Source: an uncultured Paracoccaceae bacterium
Lineage (GTDB): Bacteria > Pseudomonadota > Alphaproteobacteria > Rhodobacterales > Rhodobacteraceae
Direction: 5' to 3'
NCBI GenBank assembly: GCA_937920555.1
Contig: CAKZTM010000079.1
Coordinates: forward strand, 1-35,492
DNA length: 35,492 bases
The number at the start of each line of letters is the position of its first letter. Positions within the stretch are counted from its first letter, which is position 1. The notes under the pieces were generated by a model. The model was not told the origin of the DNA. It saw only the letters and a program-made list of their open reading frames with translations, and did no database searches. The translations under genes and the position numbers were made by a program. Shown here piece after piece: positions 23,109 through 33,297 of the stretch.

Positions 23109-23905
23109 AGACTGGGATTGCCGGATGCGGGCGAATGGGGCTGCCGATGGCTCAATCGTTGCAAAACGGCGGCGTTAAAACAGTTGGCTTCGATATCAGA
23201 CGTGGGAACGACTTTGGCAGCGTGCCGATGGAGTTCGCGCCGGATGAATTTGCCCGTGATCTGACCGCGATGTTCACGGTGGTGCGCGACGAGCGTGAGA
23301 CCGACGCGCTTTTGTTTGACGACCAGCGCATCCTGTCCCACGCACCTGCCCTTGAATATCTGGTGATCTGCTCAACCTTGTCCCCGCGCTATGTGATCGA
23401 CCTGCGAAGTCGGGTTCCGCAACATATCCAAATGGTCGATGCGCCCATGTCTGGCGCCGCCGTGGCCGCCCGCGAGGCGCGATTGTCCTTCATGATCGGT
23501 GGTGAACAACACATCATCGACGAGCTGATGCTCCATTTCGCCGCTATGGGTGACAGCTTTCACCTGATGGGAAAGCTGGGCTCGGGCATGACCGCAAAAG
23601 TGCTCAACAATTTGGTGGCCGCAGCCTCGGTTGCCGCGACCCGGACCGCACTTGAATGGGCCGATCACAATGACCTGCCGCGCGACCAGTTGTTGCAAGT
23701 GATGCGGCGCAGCTCGGGCCAGACATGGTTCAGCAGCCAATTTGGCGAGATCGAGTTTGCTCAAGACGGCTATGCGGATGACAACACGATCGGCATTTTG
23801 GCCAAGGACGTGGCCGCCGCGTTCAGCGCGGCACCTCAAGGCGCATCCCCGATATTGACCGATGCGCTGATCGCAACCATCCGCGGATTGGAGCCGACCC
23901 AGTAA
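23105..23905 (+). CDS. 3-hydroxyisobutyrate dehydrogenase-like NAD(P)-binding protein
   Basis: This 266-residue protein has the Rossmann motif GIAGCGRMGLPMA (4-16), the substrate-site loop DAPMSGAAVAA (112-122) and the catalytic lysine in GSGMTAKVLNN (Lys165, with Asn168/169). These are all hallmarks of beta-hydroxyacid dehydrogenases. It is shorter than typical family members (about 290-300) and has an unusual N-terminal segment, with FDIRRGNDFG in place of the usual cofactor-specificity loop. It is translationally coupled to the AAA+ ATPase (ATGA), an odd pairing that suggests a shared non-metabolic or specialised role. Substrate is not predictable from the sequence. Confidence 0.83.
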   Translation: MKTGIAGCGRMGLPMAQSLQNGGVKTVGFDIRRGNDFGSVPMEFAPDEFARDLTAMFTVVRDERETDALLFDDQRILSHAPALEYLVICSTLSPRYVIDLRSRVPQHIQMVDAPMSGAAVAAREARLSFMIGGEQHIIDELMLHFAAMGDSFHLMGKLGSGMTAKVLNNLVAAASVAATRTALEWADHNDLPRDQLLQVMRRSSGQTWFSSQFGEIEFAQDGYADDNTIGILAKDVAAAFSAAPQGASPILTDALIATIRGLEPTQ

Positions 23906-23944
23906 CCGGGCTCAGCACACTTTCAACCGCCTGCGCCAGCGACT

Positions 23945-26359
23945 ATGCTGATCGCTATGGCGACGCTTCCCAAGACATTTCAAGACTGGTTTGAACGGCG
24001 CGGATGGCAACCGCACCCGCACCAACTGGCGCTCACGGAGCAGGCCAAAACAGCCTCACTTTTGCTCATTGCGCCAACAGGCGGCGGCAAAACACTTGCA
24101 GGATTTCTACCAACTCTTATCGATTTAGCCACAAATCCTGAGCCGGGATTGCACACACTCTACATTTCGCCTCTCAAGGCGCTGGCCGCGGATATTCGCC
24201 GAAACCTTGCCACACCGACCGAAGAATTGGGCCTCGACATCCGCATAGAGGACCGCACCGGCGACACCTCCCAGACCATGCGCAAACGCCAGCGGGTCGA
24301 TCCACCTCATATCTTGCTGACCACACCGGAATCGCTGGCCCTGTTGATCTCTTACGAGGACGCACCGCGCATTTTTCGCGGCCTAAAGCGCATCATTGTC
24401 GATGAAATCCACGCGCTGGCCGAAAGCAAACGCGGCGACCAGTTGATGCTCGCGCTGTCGCGGCTGACCACGCTGGCCCCGGATGCGGTGCGCCTTGGTC
24501 TGTCCGCCACCGTCGAAGACCCGCCCGCCTTGGGCGCGTTTTTGTCCACCGGCACACCGACCAAAATCATCGAGGCAGATCCAGGGCCGCAGCCTGATAT
24601 CTCCATGCTGATCACCCAGGCACCGCCGCCATGGGCCGGGACCGGCGGCGCATATGCCGCCTGCGCGATCATGCAAGAGATCAAACGCCACAAAACGACG
24701 CTGGTGTTTATTAACACCCGCGCCAGTGCCGAGCTGTTCTTTCAAGCCCTGTGGGCCATTAACCCTGACAATTTGCCCATCGGCCTGCACCACGGGTCCC
24801 TGTCCAAAGAGGCCCGCGGCAAGGTCGAAGGGGCGATGGCCACCGGTGCGCTGCGCGCCATTGTGTGCACCGGATCGCTCGATCTGGGGATTGACTGGGG
24901 CGATGTCGATTTGGTCATTCAGGTGGGTGCGCCCAAAAACGTCAAACGTCTGGTCCAGCGCATTGGCCGCGCCAATCACCGCTACAACGCCCCCTCCAAA
25001 GCCCTGCTGGTCCCCGCAAACCGCTTCGAAGTGGTTGAATGCCAAGCGGCCCTAGAGGCGGTCATGGAACATGATCTGGACGGCGATCCGCGCGGCCCCG
25101 GCCCGCTCGATGTTTTGTGCCAGCACATTCTTTTGATCGCCTGTTCGGGCGGGTTTCAAGCCGATGCGCTCTACCAAGAGGTCCGCAAAGCGGGCCCCTA
25201 CAGGGATCTGCCCAGAGCGGAATTTGATCAATGCGTCGACTATTGCGCCACCGGCGGCTACGCCCTGAAAGCCTATGACCGCTGGCAACGCCTGAAAAAC
25301 ACAGGCGGCACATGGCACCTGCGCGACCCCCGCGCGACGCAGCGCATCCGCATGAACACAGGCACGATCATGGATGTTGAAACCCTGCCCGTGCGCATGC
25401 GCGGCGGCCGCCAACGCGCGCTTGGCGAGGTAGAGGAAAGTTTCGCCGCCACATTAGAGCCCGGCGATACGTTTTTGATCGGCGGACAGGTGGTGCTTTA
25501 CGAAAGCCTGCGCGAAATGACCGTTTTGGTCAGCAGAACCGCGCGTAAAAACCCCAAAATCGCGGTCTTTATGGGGACCAAACTTGCCACCTCCACCCGG
25601 CTGTCCCAAAGGGTCTCCACCTTCCTTGACACCCCCTCCAAATGGAGCGCCCTGCCACAGCACACCCAAACTTGGCTCAAACAACAACAAGCCCTGTCGC
25701 AAATGCCGCGCCCGGACCGCCTGCTTGTAGAAACCTTCTGGCGCGGCGAGCGGGCGCATCTGTGTATCTACGGATTTGCGGGCCGAAACGCCCTGCAAAC
25801 GCTGGGATTGTTGATCACCAAACGCATGGAGGAACGCGGTCTGGATCCGCTGGGCTTTGTGGCGACCGATTATGCCCTGCTCATTTGGGGCCTCAAGGAG
25901 GTCACCGACCCCGCCCCGCTGCTCGACGCGCGCACCTTACGCGACGGGCTGGAACGGTGGCTGTCAAGCAACGCGGTGATGAAACGGACCTTTCGAAACG
26001 CCGCCCGCATCGCCTGCCTGATCGAACGCAACCTGCCGGGCCAGCGAAAATCGGGCAAACAGGCGACCTTTTCTTCGGACATTCTCTACGACACTTTGCT
26101 CAAATACGACCCCGATCACCTGCTGATGAAAATCACCCGCACGGAAGCCGAGCGCGGCCTTGTGGATTTTGGCCGGATCGAAGAGATGCTCCACCGCATA
26201 GAGGGCCGGATTGATCTGGTCCAAGCCCCCCATGTCACGCCATTGGCCGCCCCGCTGCTGCTGGAGGTGGGCAAGGTTCCGATCAAGGGTGCCGCGCAAG
26301 ATACGCTGCTGGAACAAGAGGCAGAGGCGTTGATGAAAGACGCCGGATTAACCGCCTAA
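23945..26359 (+). CDS. Ligase-associated DEXH-box DNA helicase (Lhr-like)
   Basis: This is an 804-residue superfamily 2 helicase. Walker A APTGGGKT lies at 43-50, then YISPLKALAADIRRNL (Ia), TTPESLALL (Ib), DEIHALAESKRGDQL (motif II, about 153-167), SATVEDP (III), VFINTRASAELFF (IV), GSLDLGIDWGDVDLV (V) and QRIGRANHR (VI). The Lhr-type C-terminal domain ends SDILYDTLLKYDPDHLLM and GRIEEMLHRIEG. The following gene is PdeM, its usual partner in the ligase-associated DNA repair set. The companion ATP-dependent DNA ligase and exonuclease genes are not in the window. Two in-frame ATGs (23945, 23957) lack clear ribosome sites, so the start is uncertain. Confidence 0.92.
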   Translation: MLIAMATLPKTFQDWFERRGWQPHPHQLALTEQAKTASLLLIAPTGGGKTLAGFLPTLIDLATNPEPGLHTLYISPLKALAADIRRNLATPTEELGLDIRIEDRTGDTSQTMRKRQRVDPPHILLTTPESLALLISYEDAPRIFRGLKRIIVDEIHALAESKRGDQLMLALSRLTTLAPDAVRLGLSATVEDPPALGAFLSTGTPTKIIEADPGPQPDISMLITQAPPPWAGTGGAYAACAIMQEIKRHKTTLVFINTRASAELFFQALWAINPDNLPIGLHHGSLSKEARGKVEGAMATGALRAIVCTGSLDLGIDWGDVDLVIQVGAPKNVKRLVQRIGRANHRYNAPSKALLVPANRFEVVECQAALEAVMEHDLDGDPRGPGPLDVLCQHILLIACSGGFQADALYQEVRKAGPYRDLPRAEFDQCVDYCATGGYALKAYDRWQRLKNTGGTWHLRDPRATQRIRMNTGTIMDVETLPVRMRGGRQRALGEVEESFAATLEPGDTFLIGGQVVLYESLREMTVLVSRTARKNPKIAVFMGTKLATSTRLSQRVSTFLDTPSKWSALPQHTQTWLKQQQALSQMPRPDRLLVETFWRGERAHLCIYGFAGRNALQTLGLLITKRMEERGLDPLGFVATDYALLIWGLKEVTDPAPLLDARTLRDGLERWLSSNAVMKRTFRNAARIACLIERNLPGQRKSGKQATFSSDILYDTLLKYDPDHLLMKITRTEAERGLVDFGRIEEMLHRIEGRIDLVQAPHVTPLAAPLLLEVGKVPIKGAAQDTLLEQEAEALMKDAGLTA

Positions 26360-26417
26360 ACCTCCAAAAGTTAACGCTGAAACCTCCTAACCCATTGATT
26401 TTAAACACCTCACTAAT

Positions 26418-26437
26418 CTACTCTTCTAGAAAAGTAG
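26418..26437. promoter_or_regulatory. Near-perfect 20-base palindrome upstream of pdeM
   Basis: CTACTCTTCTAGAAAAGTAG reads the same on the other strand except for one mismatched pair. It stands in a 161-base A/T-rich gap between the helicase and pdeM and may be an operator or a weak terminator after the helicase gene; no T-tract follows. Confidence 0.35.
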
Positions 26438-26520
26438 AAATGAAAAATCGCGCCAAAATTTCACCCACCCCACAGAAAACCCCCTTGATTTGAGAACAAA
26501 ACAAGATCATAGATACACGC

Positions 26521-27177
26521 ATGTTTTGGCATGACTTCGATTTTTGCAGCGCCCAGCTTCGCGCACTCCCCGCAGGCGCGCTGTGGTGGGGCGACGCAAA
26601 ACTGCTATGCGTGAGCGATCTGCATCTGGGAAAGTCCGAGCGTATGGCCCGGCGCGGCGGCCAACTTGTCCCGCCCTATGACAGCCTTGAAACCCTGATC
26701 CGCCTCAAAGACCTGATCGACCAGCACGACCCCGAAACGGTCATATGCCTGGGCGACAGCTTCGACGACCTGACCGCCGGACAAAGACTGGATGCAAACC
26801 TGCTGCAACTGCTGGCCACACTCATCGCCGGACGCAAATGGATTTGGATCACCGGCAATCACGATCCGGGCCCGCTCGACATCCAAGGATCATGGCTGGC
26901 CGAGTTCAAACAGGACGGCCTGACCTTCCGCCATATCGCCCAAGACACCAGCGAGGCCGGCGAGATATCCGGCCACTTCCACCCCAAAGCCAGCATCCGC
27001 GGACGCCGCCGACCGTGCTTTTGCTACGACAGCCGCCGCCTGATCCTGCCCGCGTTCGGCACCTATACAGGCGGCCTGCGCGCCAGCGATCCGGTTATCG
27101 CAAACCTGTTCGACAGCACCGCAAGGGCGGTGATGACCGGAACCAAATCGACAGTGATACCGCTCAGGGCCGCCTAG
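26521..27177 (+). CDS. pdeM: Ligase-associated DNA damage response endonuclease PdeM
   Basis: This 218-residue calcineurin-like phosphoesterase has metal ligands in SDLHLGK (Asp33, His35), LGDSFDD (Asp79), TGNHDPG (Asn113, His114) and a C-terminal SGHFHPKA. The extra motif ...[21 protein letters not shown] is typical of the PdeM branch. These enzymes are manganese-dependent nucleases or phosphodiesterases encoded with the Lhr-like helicase and a ligase in a DNA repair group. Here a 161-base gap separates it from the helicase, so it may have its own promoter. Its stop codon overlaps that of the convergent folD within the palindrome CCTAGG. Confidence 0.9.
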   Translation: MFWHDFDFCSAQLRALPAGALWWGDAKLLCVSDLHLGKSERMARRGGQLVPPYDSLETLIRLKDLIDQHDPETVICLGDSFDDLTAGQRLDANLLQLLATLIAGRKWIWITGNHDPGPLDIQGSWLAEFKQDGLTFRHIAQDTSEAGEISGHFHPKASIRGRRRPCFCYDSRRLILPAFGTYTGGLRASDPVIANLFDSTARAVMTGTKSTVIPLRAA

Positions 27178-28073
27178 GCGGTCAGGCCCACAGGCTCCTC
27201 AACACCATTGGCCCGACAACAGGCCGTGACCGTGTTGGCCAGCAAACAGGCGATGGTCATGGGCCCGACACCGCCCGGTACAGGCGTGATCGCACCGGCC
27301 ACCTCAGAGGCGCTGGCGAAATCCACATCACCCACCAACCGCGTCTTGCCCTCACCCTTTTCAGGCGCATCAATCCGGTTAATGCCCACATCAATCACCG
27401 TGGCACCGGGCTTGATCCAATCGCCCTTGATCATCTCGCGCCGACCGACCGCCGCCACCAAAATATCCGCATTGCGGCACAACGCCTCGATATCCTTGGT
27501 GCGCGAATGGGCAATGGTCACCGTGCAACTGTCGCCCAAAAGAAGCTGCGCCATGGGCTTGCCGACAATATTGGACCGCCCGACAACAACCGCATTCATG
27601 CCCGACAACGACCCGTGATGATCGCGAAGCAACATCAAACAGCCCAAAGGCGTGCAGGGCACCATCGACTTTTGCCCCGTGCCCAACAAACCCACGTTAG
27701 AGATATGAAACCCGTCCACATCCTTCTCAGGCGCAATCGCGTTGATCACCAAATCCTCGTCCAAATGATCCGGCAAAGGCAATTGCACCAAAATACCGTG
27801 AACCGCAGGATCAGTGTTGAGACGATCAATCAGCGCCAGCAAATCAGCCTGCGACGTGTCGGTGTCCAACTTGTGCTCCATGGAATTCATCCCGACCTCG
27901 ACAGTCAGCTTGCCCTTGGAGCGCACATAAACCGCCGATGCCGGGTCCTCACCGACCAACACAACCGCCAGACCCGGCGTGATGCCGTGATCTGACTTCA
28001 AACGCACAACATGTGTCGCCACTTTGTCACGTACCGTCGCGGCAAAAACCTTGCCGTCAATCCGTGTTGCCAT
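27174..28073 (-). CDS. folD: Bifunctional methylene-THF dehydrogenase/methenyl-THF cyclohydrolase FolD
   Basis: ATG 28073 gives 299 residues, the normal length; a TTG one codon upstream is ignored. Catalytic residues Tyr49 and Lys53 lie in [10 protein letters not shown], followed by [16 protein letters not shown], the NADP-binding region [16 protein letters not shown] and the C-terminal [13 protein letters not shown]. It interconverts methylene-, methenyl- and 10-formyl-tetrahydrofolate in the cytoplasm. The start codon shares a base with the fhs stop (TGATG), so the pair is translationally coupled and forms a C1-folate module that can run towards formate or towards purine and serine synthesis. 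Confidence 0.97.
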   Translation of the reverse strand: MATRIDGKVFAATVRDKVATHVVRLKSDHGITPGLAVVLVGEDPASAVYVRSKGKLTVEVGMNSMEHKLDTDTSQADLLALIDRLNTDPAVHGILVQLPLPDHLDEDLVINAIAPEKDVDGFHISNVGLLGTGQKSMVPCTPLGCLMLLRDHHGSLSGMNAVVVGRSNIVGKPMAQLLLGDSCTVTIAHSRTKDIEALCRNADILVAAVGRREMIKGDWIKPGATVIDVGINRIDAPEKGEGKTRLVGDVDFASASEVAGAITPVPGGVGPMTIACLLANTVTACCRANGVEEPVGLTA

Positions 28074-29749
28074 CAAAAGAGGCCTTCGATCAAACCATCA
28101 TCATTGATGTGAATGGCTTCAGCCGATGGAACGCGGGGCAGACCAGGCATGGTCATGATCTCTCCGCAGACCACCACAATAAAGCCCGCACCGGCACTCA
28201 GACGGACCTCACGCACCGGCACACTGTGACCCTCAGGGGCACCGCGGCGGGTTGGATCGGTGGTAAAACTGTACTGGGTTTTGGCCATGCAAACCGGCAA
28301 ATTGCCATAACCCTGCTTCTCCCAATCCTTGAGCTGGTTGCGAATTTTACCATCCGCAATCACCTCATCGGCGCGGTAGATCTCCTTGGCAATGGTCTCG
28401 ATCTTCTCAAACAAAGGCATCTCGTCGGGGTAAATCGGCGCGTAATTGGACTTGCCGCTTTCCACGATCTCCACCACCTTGTTGGCCAATTCAACCGTGC
28501 CCTCACCGCCATTGGCCCAATGGGTGCACAAAATCGCCTCCGAGCCTAGGCTGGCCACGAATTCCTTCACGGCTGCGACCTCATTATCCGTGTCGGTTAC
28601 AAAATGGTTGATGGCAACCACCGCAGGCACACCGAACTTCTTGATGTTCTCGATGTGACGCCCAAGGTTCGGACAACCGGCCTTCACCGCATCCACATTC
28701 TCCTCGCCCAAATCGTCCTTGGCCACGCCGCCGTTCATCTTCATGGCGCGAACCGTGGCCACAATAACCACCGCTTTGGGATCAAGCCCAGCCTTGCGAC
28801 ACTTGATGTTGAGGAATTTCTCGGCGCCCAGATCGGCCCCAAAACCGGCCTCCGTCACCACGTAATCGGCAAGCTTCAGCGCCGTTGTGGTCGCCACCAC
28901 CGAGTTACACCCATGCGCGATATTGGCAAAAGGCCCGCCATGCACAAACGCAGGGTTATTCTCCAGGGTCTGCACCAAATTGGGCTGCATGGCCTGCTGC
29001 AACAGCACCGTCATGGCGCCGTCCGCCTTGATATCACGGGCATAAACAGGGGTCCGGTCGCGGCGGTAGGCCACAATAATATCGCCAAGCCGCTTTTCCA
29101 GATCCGCCAAATCCTTGGACAGACACAAGATCGCCATGACCTCAGAGGCCACAGTGATGTCAAAACCGGCCTCGCGCGGGAAACCATTGGCCACACCGCC
29201 CAGATTACACACGATCTCGCGCAGGGCACGGTCATTCATATCCAAAACACGCTTGAACGCGATCCGGCGAATGTCGATTTGCTGCTCATTGCCCCAATAG
29301 ATGTGGTTATCCAGCATGGCGCTCAGCAGGTTGTGGGCCGATGTAATCGCGTGGAAATCGCCGGTGAAATGAAGGTTCATGTCCTCCATGGGCACCACTT
29401 GCGCGTAGCCGCCACCGGCAGCCCCGCCCTTCATCCCAAAACACGGCCCAAGAGAGGCCTCGCGAATACAGACCGCCGCCTTCTTGCCGATCTTGTTCAG
29501 ACCGTCGCCCAAGCCCACAGTCGTGGTCGTCTTTCCCTCGCCCGCAGGCGTGGGGTTGATGGCGGTGACCAAAATCAGATTGCCGTCATCCTTTTTCGAC
29601 AGCGACTTGATAAAACTTTCCGAGACCTTCGCCTTGTCATGTCCAAAAGGCAGCAGATCCGCTTCAGGGATGCCCAACTTGGCACCAATTTCCTGAATGG
29701 GGCGTTTCTCAGCTGCGCGTGCGACTTCGATGTCTGTCTTATAGGTCAT
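28073..29749 (-). CDS. fhs: Formate-tetrahydrofolate ligase
   Basis: ATG 29749, with GGGGGAG upstream, gives 558 residues, matching the family. The P-loop-like [14 protein letters not shown] spans 67-80. Other family motifs are [46 protein letters not shown], and the C-terminal [21 protein letters not shown]. It joins formate to THF with ATP, giving 10-formyl-THF, or runs in reverse to harvest ATP from C1 oxidation, as is common in marine roseobacters using methylated compounds. Transcription continues into folD. A 14-base palindrome 137 bases before the ATG is a candidate operator. Confidence 0.97.
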   Translation of the reverse strand: MTYKTDIEVARAAEKRPIQEIGAKLGIPEADLLPFGHDKAKVSESFIKSLSKKDDGNLILVTAINPTPAGEGKTTTTVGLGDGLNKIGKKAAVCIREASLGPCFGMKGGAAGGGYAQVVPMEDMNLHFTGDFHAITSAHNLLSAMLDNHIYWGNEQQIDIRRIAFKRVLDMNDRALREIVCNLGGVANGFPREAGFDITVASEVMAILCLSKDLADLEKRLGDIIVAYRRDRTPVYARDIKADGAMTVLLQQAMQPNLVQTLENNPAFVHGGPFANIAHGCNSVVATTTALKLADYVVTEAGFGADLGAEKFLNIKCRKAGLDPKAVVIVATVRAMKMNGGVAKDDLGEENVDAVKAGCPNLGRHIENIKKFGVPAVVAINHFVTDTDNEVAAVKEFVASLGSEAILCTHWANGGEGTVELANKVVEIVESGKSNYAPIYPDEMPLFEKIETIAKEIYRADEVIADGKIRNQLKDWEKQGYGNLPVCMAKTQYSFTTDPTRRGAPEGHSVPVREVRLSAGAGFIVVVCGEIMTMPGLPRVPSAEAIHINDDGLIEGLF

Positions 29750-29885
29750 TGTTGGGTCTCCCCCCGGGTGTTTCAATGCATTGTCAAATTTGTGCATGGC
29801 TTGGCCGTGATGCGAAACCCTGAATCGGACATTCGCACGCTCAAACACGTCAAAATGTGAAAAATCAGGGCAAAATTTCACGCTC

Positions 29886-29899
29886 TGTGGTATACCACA
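29886..29899. promoter_or_regulatory. Perfect 14-base palindrome upstream of fhs
   Basis: TGTGGTATACCACA is a perfect palindrome with a TGGTATACCA core, a shape used by GntR-family regulators. It lies 137 bases upstream of the fhs ATG and directly behind the ftsH terminator, where a promoter for the fhs-folD transcript is expected. The regulator is not identified. Confidence 0.45.
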
Positions 29900-29902
29900 T
29901 AC

Positions 29903-29936
29903 AAAAATGGCCCCATTCCCAGAGGAACAAGGCCAT
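29903..29936 (-). terminator. Intrinsic terminator of ftsH
   Basis: On the minus strand, ATGGCC (29936-29931) pairs with GGCCAT (29912-29907), with an inner TTCC/GGAA stem and a 4-base loop. A run of five T (29907-29903) starts at the stem's last base. It lies 66 bases after the ftsH stop codon and separates the pal-ftsH transcript from fhs. Confidence 0.75.
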
Positions 29937-30002
29937 GATTTCTGTCATTTTCCCGACACGGGCCGCATAAGCCCGAATCAATTTCACCACAAATGAAGTG
30001 AT

Positions 30003-31919
30003 TTACGCCTGAGGTTCAGGCTCCAGATCGCCGCCCTTGGGCCGGGTCTTGCCAGCCGATGGGATCGCCGTCACGCTGGCCCCGCCATCGGTCGGCGTCA
30101 CCTCGGGATCGTCATCATCATCAGCGCGCGGCAACTCGCCCGCAATCACCCGCTTGATCTCCGCGCCGGTCAGCGTCTCATACTCCAGCAAACCTTGCGC
30201 CATGCGCTCAAACTCTTCGCTTTTCTCGGTCAGAATGGTGAACGCCCGCTTGTAGCCCTCGTCGATCAGGCGCTTCACTTCCTTCTCCACCGTCTCTTTG
30301 GTCTTGGCCGAGATTGAGAAGCCCGCCGTGTTGCCGGAATAACCCTCATGAGCTTCCGAATAGTCGATATTGCCGACCGCATCGGACATGCCCCAGCGCA
30401 TCACCATCGCCCGCGCCAATTGGCTGGCCTGCTGAATGTCGCCCGACGGCCCGTTCGAGACCTTGTCCTCGCCGTATTTGATAATCTCAGCCGCTTTACC
30501 AGCCATGGTCATCGCCAGGTTCTGCTCACATTGATCCTTGTGCCAGTTCAGACGGTCCATCTCCGGCAAAGACACCACCATCCCCAAAGCACTGCCGCGC
30601 GGAATAATCGTGGCCTTATAAACCGGATCACATTCAGGCAGCGTAATGCCCACGATCGCGTGGCCAGCTTCGTGATAGGCGGTCTTCTCTTTTTGCTCTG
30701 CCGTCAGGACCATGGATCGGCGCTCGGCCCCCATCATCACCTTATCTTTGGCACTCTCAAAATCGAACATGGTCACAAACCGCTTGCCGGTTCGCGCCGC
30801 CATCAACGCGGCCTCATTCACCAGATTGGCAAGATCAGCACCAGAGAAACCGGGCGTGCCGCGGGCGATGATGCGCAGATCCACATCCGGCGACAAAGGC
30901 ACCTTGCGCGCGTGAACTTCCAAAATCTTCTTACGCCCGCCAATGTCAGGATTGGGCACCTGAACCTGACGGTCGAAACGACCGGGCCGCAGCAAGGCCG
31001 GATCAAGCACATCGACACGGTTGGTGGCCGCAATCAGGATGACACCCTCATTGGCCTCAAAACCGTCCATCTCAACCAGAAGCTGGTTGAGGGTCTGCTC
31101 GCGCTCGTCATTACCGCCGCCATATCCCGCACCACGGGACCGGCCCACCGCGTCAATCTCGTCCACAAACACGATACAAGGCGCATTCTTTTTGGCCTGC
31201 TCAAACATGTCGCGCACGCGTGACGCACCCACACCCACGAACATCTCAACAAAATCGGAGCCTGAGATGGTGAAGAACGGAACCCCCGCCTCACCGGCAA
31301 TGGCACGCGCCAAAAGCGTCTTACCCGTACCCGGTGGACCAACAAGCAGCGCGCCTTTTGGAATTTTACCGCCCAAACGCGAAAACTTCTGAGGGTCGCG
31401 CAAAAACTCGACGATCTCCTCCAGCTCTTCCTTGGCCTCATCAATTCCGGCCACATCATCAAACGTCACACGGCCAGACTTCTCAGTCAGCAGTTTCGCA
31501 CGGGACTTGCCAAAGCCCATGGCCCCGCCACGCCCGCCGCCTTGCATGCGGTTCATGAAGAAAATCCAGACACCGATCAGCAGCAGGAACGGCAACCAAA
31601 GTGCCAGCGACGCCATAAAGCCCGAGGTTTCCTGCGGGCTTGCAATAATCTCGACATTGGCTGCACGCAGATCAGGCAAAATGTCAGAACCAGACGGTCT
31701 GACGGTCACATAATCCAGATTATCCTTGCCCTTGATGAAGACTTTTTCCCCGTCAAGCCGGACGCTGGCCACACTTCCATTCTCAACCTGATTGAGGAAT
31801 TCCGAGAAACTCAGATCACGCGCGGAACTGGTGCTGGTGTTGTTGCTGAAGATATTGAAAAGCGCGATCATCAGCAAAAACAGAATGACCCAGAACGCGA
31901 TATTTTTGGTGCTATTCAA
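30003..31919 (-). CDS. ftsH: ATP-dependent zinc metalloprotease FtsH
   Basis: The open frame runs up to 32048, but the conserved N-terminus ([15 protein letters not shown]) starts at TTG 31919, preceded by GGGAG with 8-base spacing; this gives 638 residues, the usual length. Two membrane segments (about 7-24 and 104-122) flank a periplasmic domain. The AAA+ module has Walker A GPPGTGKT (194-201), Walker B FVDEID (251-256) and the second region of homology ending RPGRFDRQV. The zinc site is HEAGH (416-420). It degrades misfolded membrane proteins and short-lived regulators at the inner membrane. It is the last gene of the pal-cpoB-tilS-ftsH group. Confidence 0.96.
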   Translation of the reverse strand: MNSTKNIAFWVILFLLMIALFNIFSNNTSTSSARDLSFSEFLNQVENGSVASVRLDGEKVFIKGKDNLDYVTVRPSGSDILPDLRAANVEIIASPQETSGFMASLALWLPFLLLIGVWIFFMNRMQGGGRGGAMGFGKSRAKLLTEKSGRVTFDDVAGIDEAKEELEEIVEFLRDPQKFSRLGGKIPKGALLVGPPGTGKTLLARAIAGEAGVPFFTISGSDFVEMFVGVGASRVRDMFEQAKKNAPCIVFVDEIDAVGRSRGAGYGGGNDEREQTLNQLLVEMDGFEANEGVILIAATNRVDVLDPALLRPGRFDRQVQVPNPDIGGRKKILEVHARKVPLSPDVDLRIIARGTPGFSGADLANLVNEAALMAARTGKRFVTMFDFESAKDKVMMGAERRSMVLTAEQKEKTAYHEAGHAIVGITLPECDPVYKATIIPRGSALGMVVSLPEMDRLNWHKDQCEQNLAMTMAGKAAEIIKYGEDKVSNGPSGDIQQASQLARAMVMRWGMSDAVGNIDYSEAHEGYSGNTAGFSISAKTKETVEKEVKRLIDEGYKRAFTILTEKSEEFERMAQGLLEYETLTGAEIKRVIAGELPRADDDDDPEVTPTDGGASVTAIPSAGKTRPKGGDLEPEPQA

Positions 31920-32076
31920 AGCGTGTGCTCCCAGAGGCAGTGGGGTGGTGGAATCGAAGGCAAGCAGCCGCACTGCTGACCCACAACATAGGCATTCAAG
32001 CCCGCCTTTCAATATTTCATTGCCGCGCGCGTCAAAATAGCCCGACAACGCTCAACATAATGCTAACAAACCACAG

Positions 32077-33297
32077 TTAAGTGTTGAAAAATGGGTTCCT
32101 GAGCGAGATTTCCGCCTGCCAGCCCCCCTCAAGCCCCGCCAGAGGTGCCGCAACTAACCTTACGTCATCCCAAATGGCCGGGGTGGTCACCAAAGCCTCG
32201 CGGGTCCAGCCGGTCTCCCGCCAGCCCTCAATTTGCGCGAGCCCAGCCTCGCCCAGAGCCGCAATTTGACCGCCGCCCGGACCGCTGAGCTTCCAGCGGC
32301 CATCCCAGATTTGCCCAATCGGCAGGGGCCCTTCGGTCTTGCCCGGCTCGCGTCGGATCACGATCCCCGCACCGCTGGGGCGCACAATGCAACCGTGCAG
32401 GGTCGCGGCCTGAAAATCGCCGCCGATCTGGTCGATCAGATTTTGCACCATATAGGCCCGCGGCGCGTAGTAAGAGCCCGCGATAAACCGAACAGCCTCG
32501 GACAAAATACGGTGCGGCAGCGATTTTTGCCCCGACATCAGCCGCTCCACATCCACCAGCATCTCGCCCACATCGGTTACCTCACAACATGCCAGCGACA
32601 GATCGCGCGTGGCCGAATAGACCACCTGTTTGGCCGATCTGAGCCGCTCTGTGGTTTGCGAGATTTTGGGCACGTCGATCCCCAAAGCCCCCAGCGTGCC
32701 CAAAGCCCGGCGCACCTTCACCCGATCAAAACTATCATCCTCGTTGGATGGATCGTCGATGAAAGCCGCACCAATGCCGCCCAAATACGCACGCAACGCC
32801 TCCCGGCGCACGCCCAGCATGGGCCGCAACCAGGTGATGCCATCCTCCACCCTTGAGGGCTCCATGGACGACAATCCCTCCACACCGGACCCGCGTGCCA
32901 GCCGCATCAAAAACGTCTCCGCCTGATCATCCGCCGTGTGGCCCAGAAGCACCGCACCAATCGCGTTGGCCCGCGCCCAATCGGCCATCAAACTCAACCG
33001 CGCCGTGCGGGCCGCATCCTGCAAATTGCCGCGCTTGGCCCGCCTGTCCCACGTCAATATATCATGCGGATACCCCATGGAGGCGGCCAAAACACCGACC
33101 GCCGCCGCTTCGTCGGCACTCTCGTCGCGCAGCCCGTGATCGACGGTCACAACCGCCAGATCGCGCCCGCCCCACTGAGCCAAAAGATGCAATAACGCGA
33201 CCGAGTCGCCACCGCCCGACACCGCAACCCCAAGCCTCCCGGCAGGGGCCCCCGCAAGCAAATCCAGATCAAGAGCCGTCTCAGCCGTTAACTGCAA
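32077..33297 (-). CDS. tilS: tRNA(Ile)-lysidine synthetase TilS
   Basis: This 406-residue protein has the PP-loop SGGGDS at 27-32, HGLRDES, and the family signature GHTADDQAETFLMRLARGSGVEGL with RPML after it. It converts C34 of the tRNA-Ile CAU anticodon to lysidine, changing AUG reading to AUA, and is essential in most bacteria. The start overlaps the cpoB stop by 10 bases. The C-terminal region (GGQIAALGEAGLAQIEGW) is poorly conserved, as usual. A 157-base gap before ftsH holds no gene. Confidence 0.95.
   Translation of the reverse strand: MQLTAETALDLDLLAGAPAGRLGVAVSGGGDSVALLHLLAQWGGRDLAVVTVDHGLRDESADEAAAVGVLAASMGYPHDILTWDRRAKRGNLQDAARTARLSLMADWARANAIGAVLLGHTADDQAETFLMRLARGSGVEGLSSMEPSRVEDGITWLRPMLGVRREALRAYLGGIGAAFIDDPSNEDDSFDRVKVRRALGTLGALGIDVPKISQTTERLRSAKQVVYSATRDLSLACCEVTDVGEMLVDVERLMSGQKSLPHRILSEAVRFIAGSYYAPRAYMVQNLIDQIGGDFQAATLHGCIVRPSGAGIVIRREPGKTEGPLPIGQIWDGRWKLSGPGGGQIAALGEAGLAQIEGWRETGWTREALVTTPAIWDDVRLVAAPLAGLEGGWQAEISLRNPFFNT

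Noticed and set aside
26745-27995. 416-codon open frame on the plus strand
   Set aside because: It overlaps pdeM in another frame and then runs antisense to folD. Both real genes are unambiguous.
28604-29860. 418-codon open frame on the plus strand
   Set aside because: It lies opposite fhs, which has full family motifs. The His/Arg/Gln-rich translation shows no recognisable fold.
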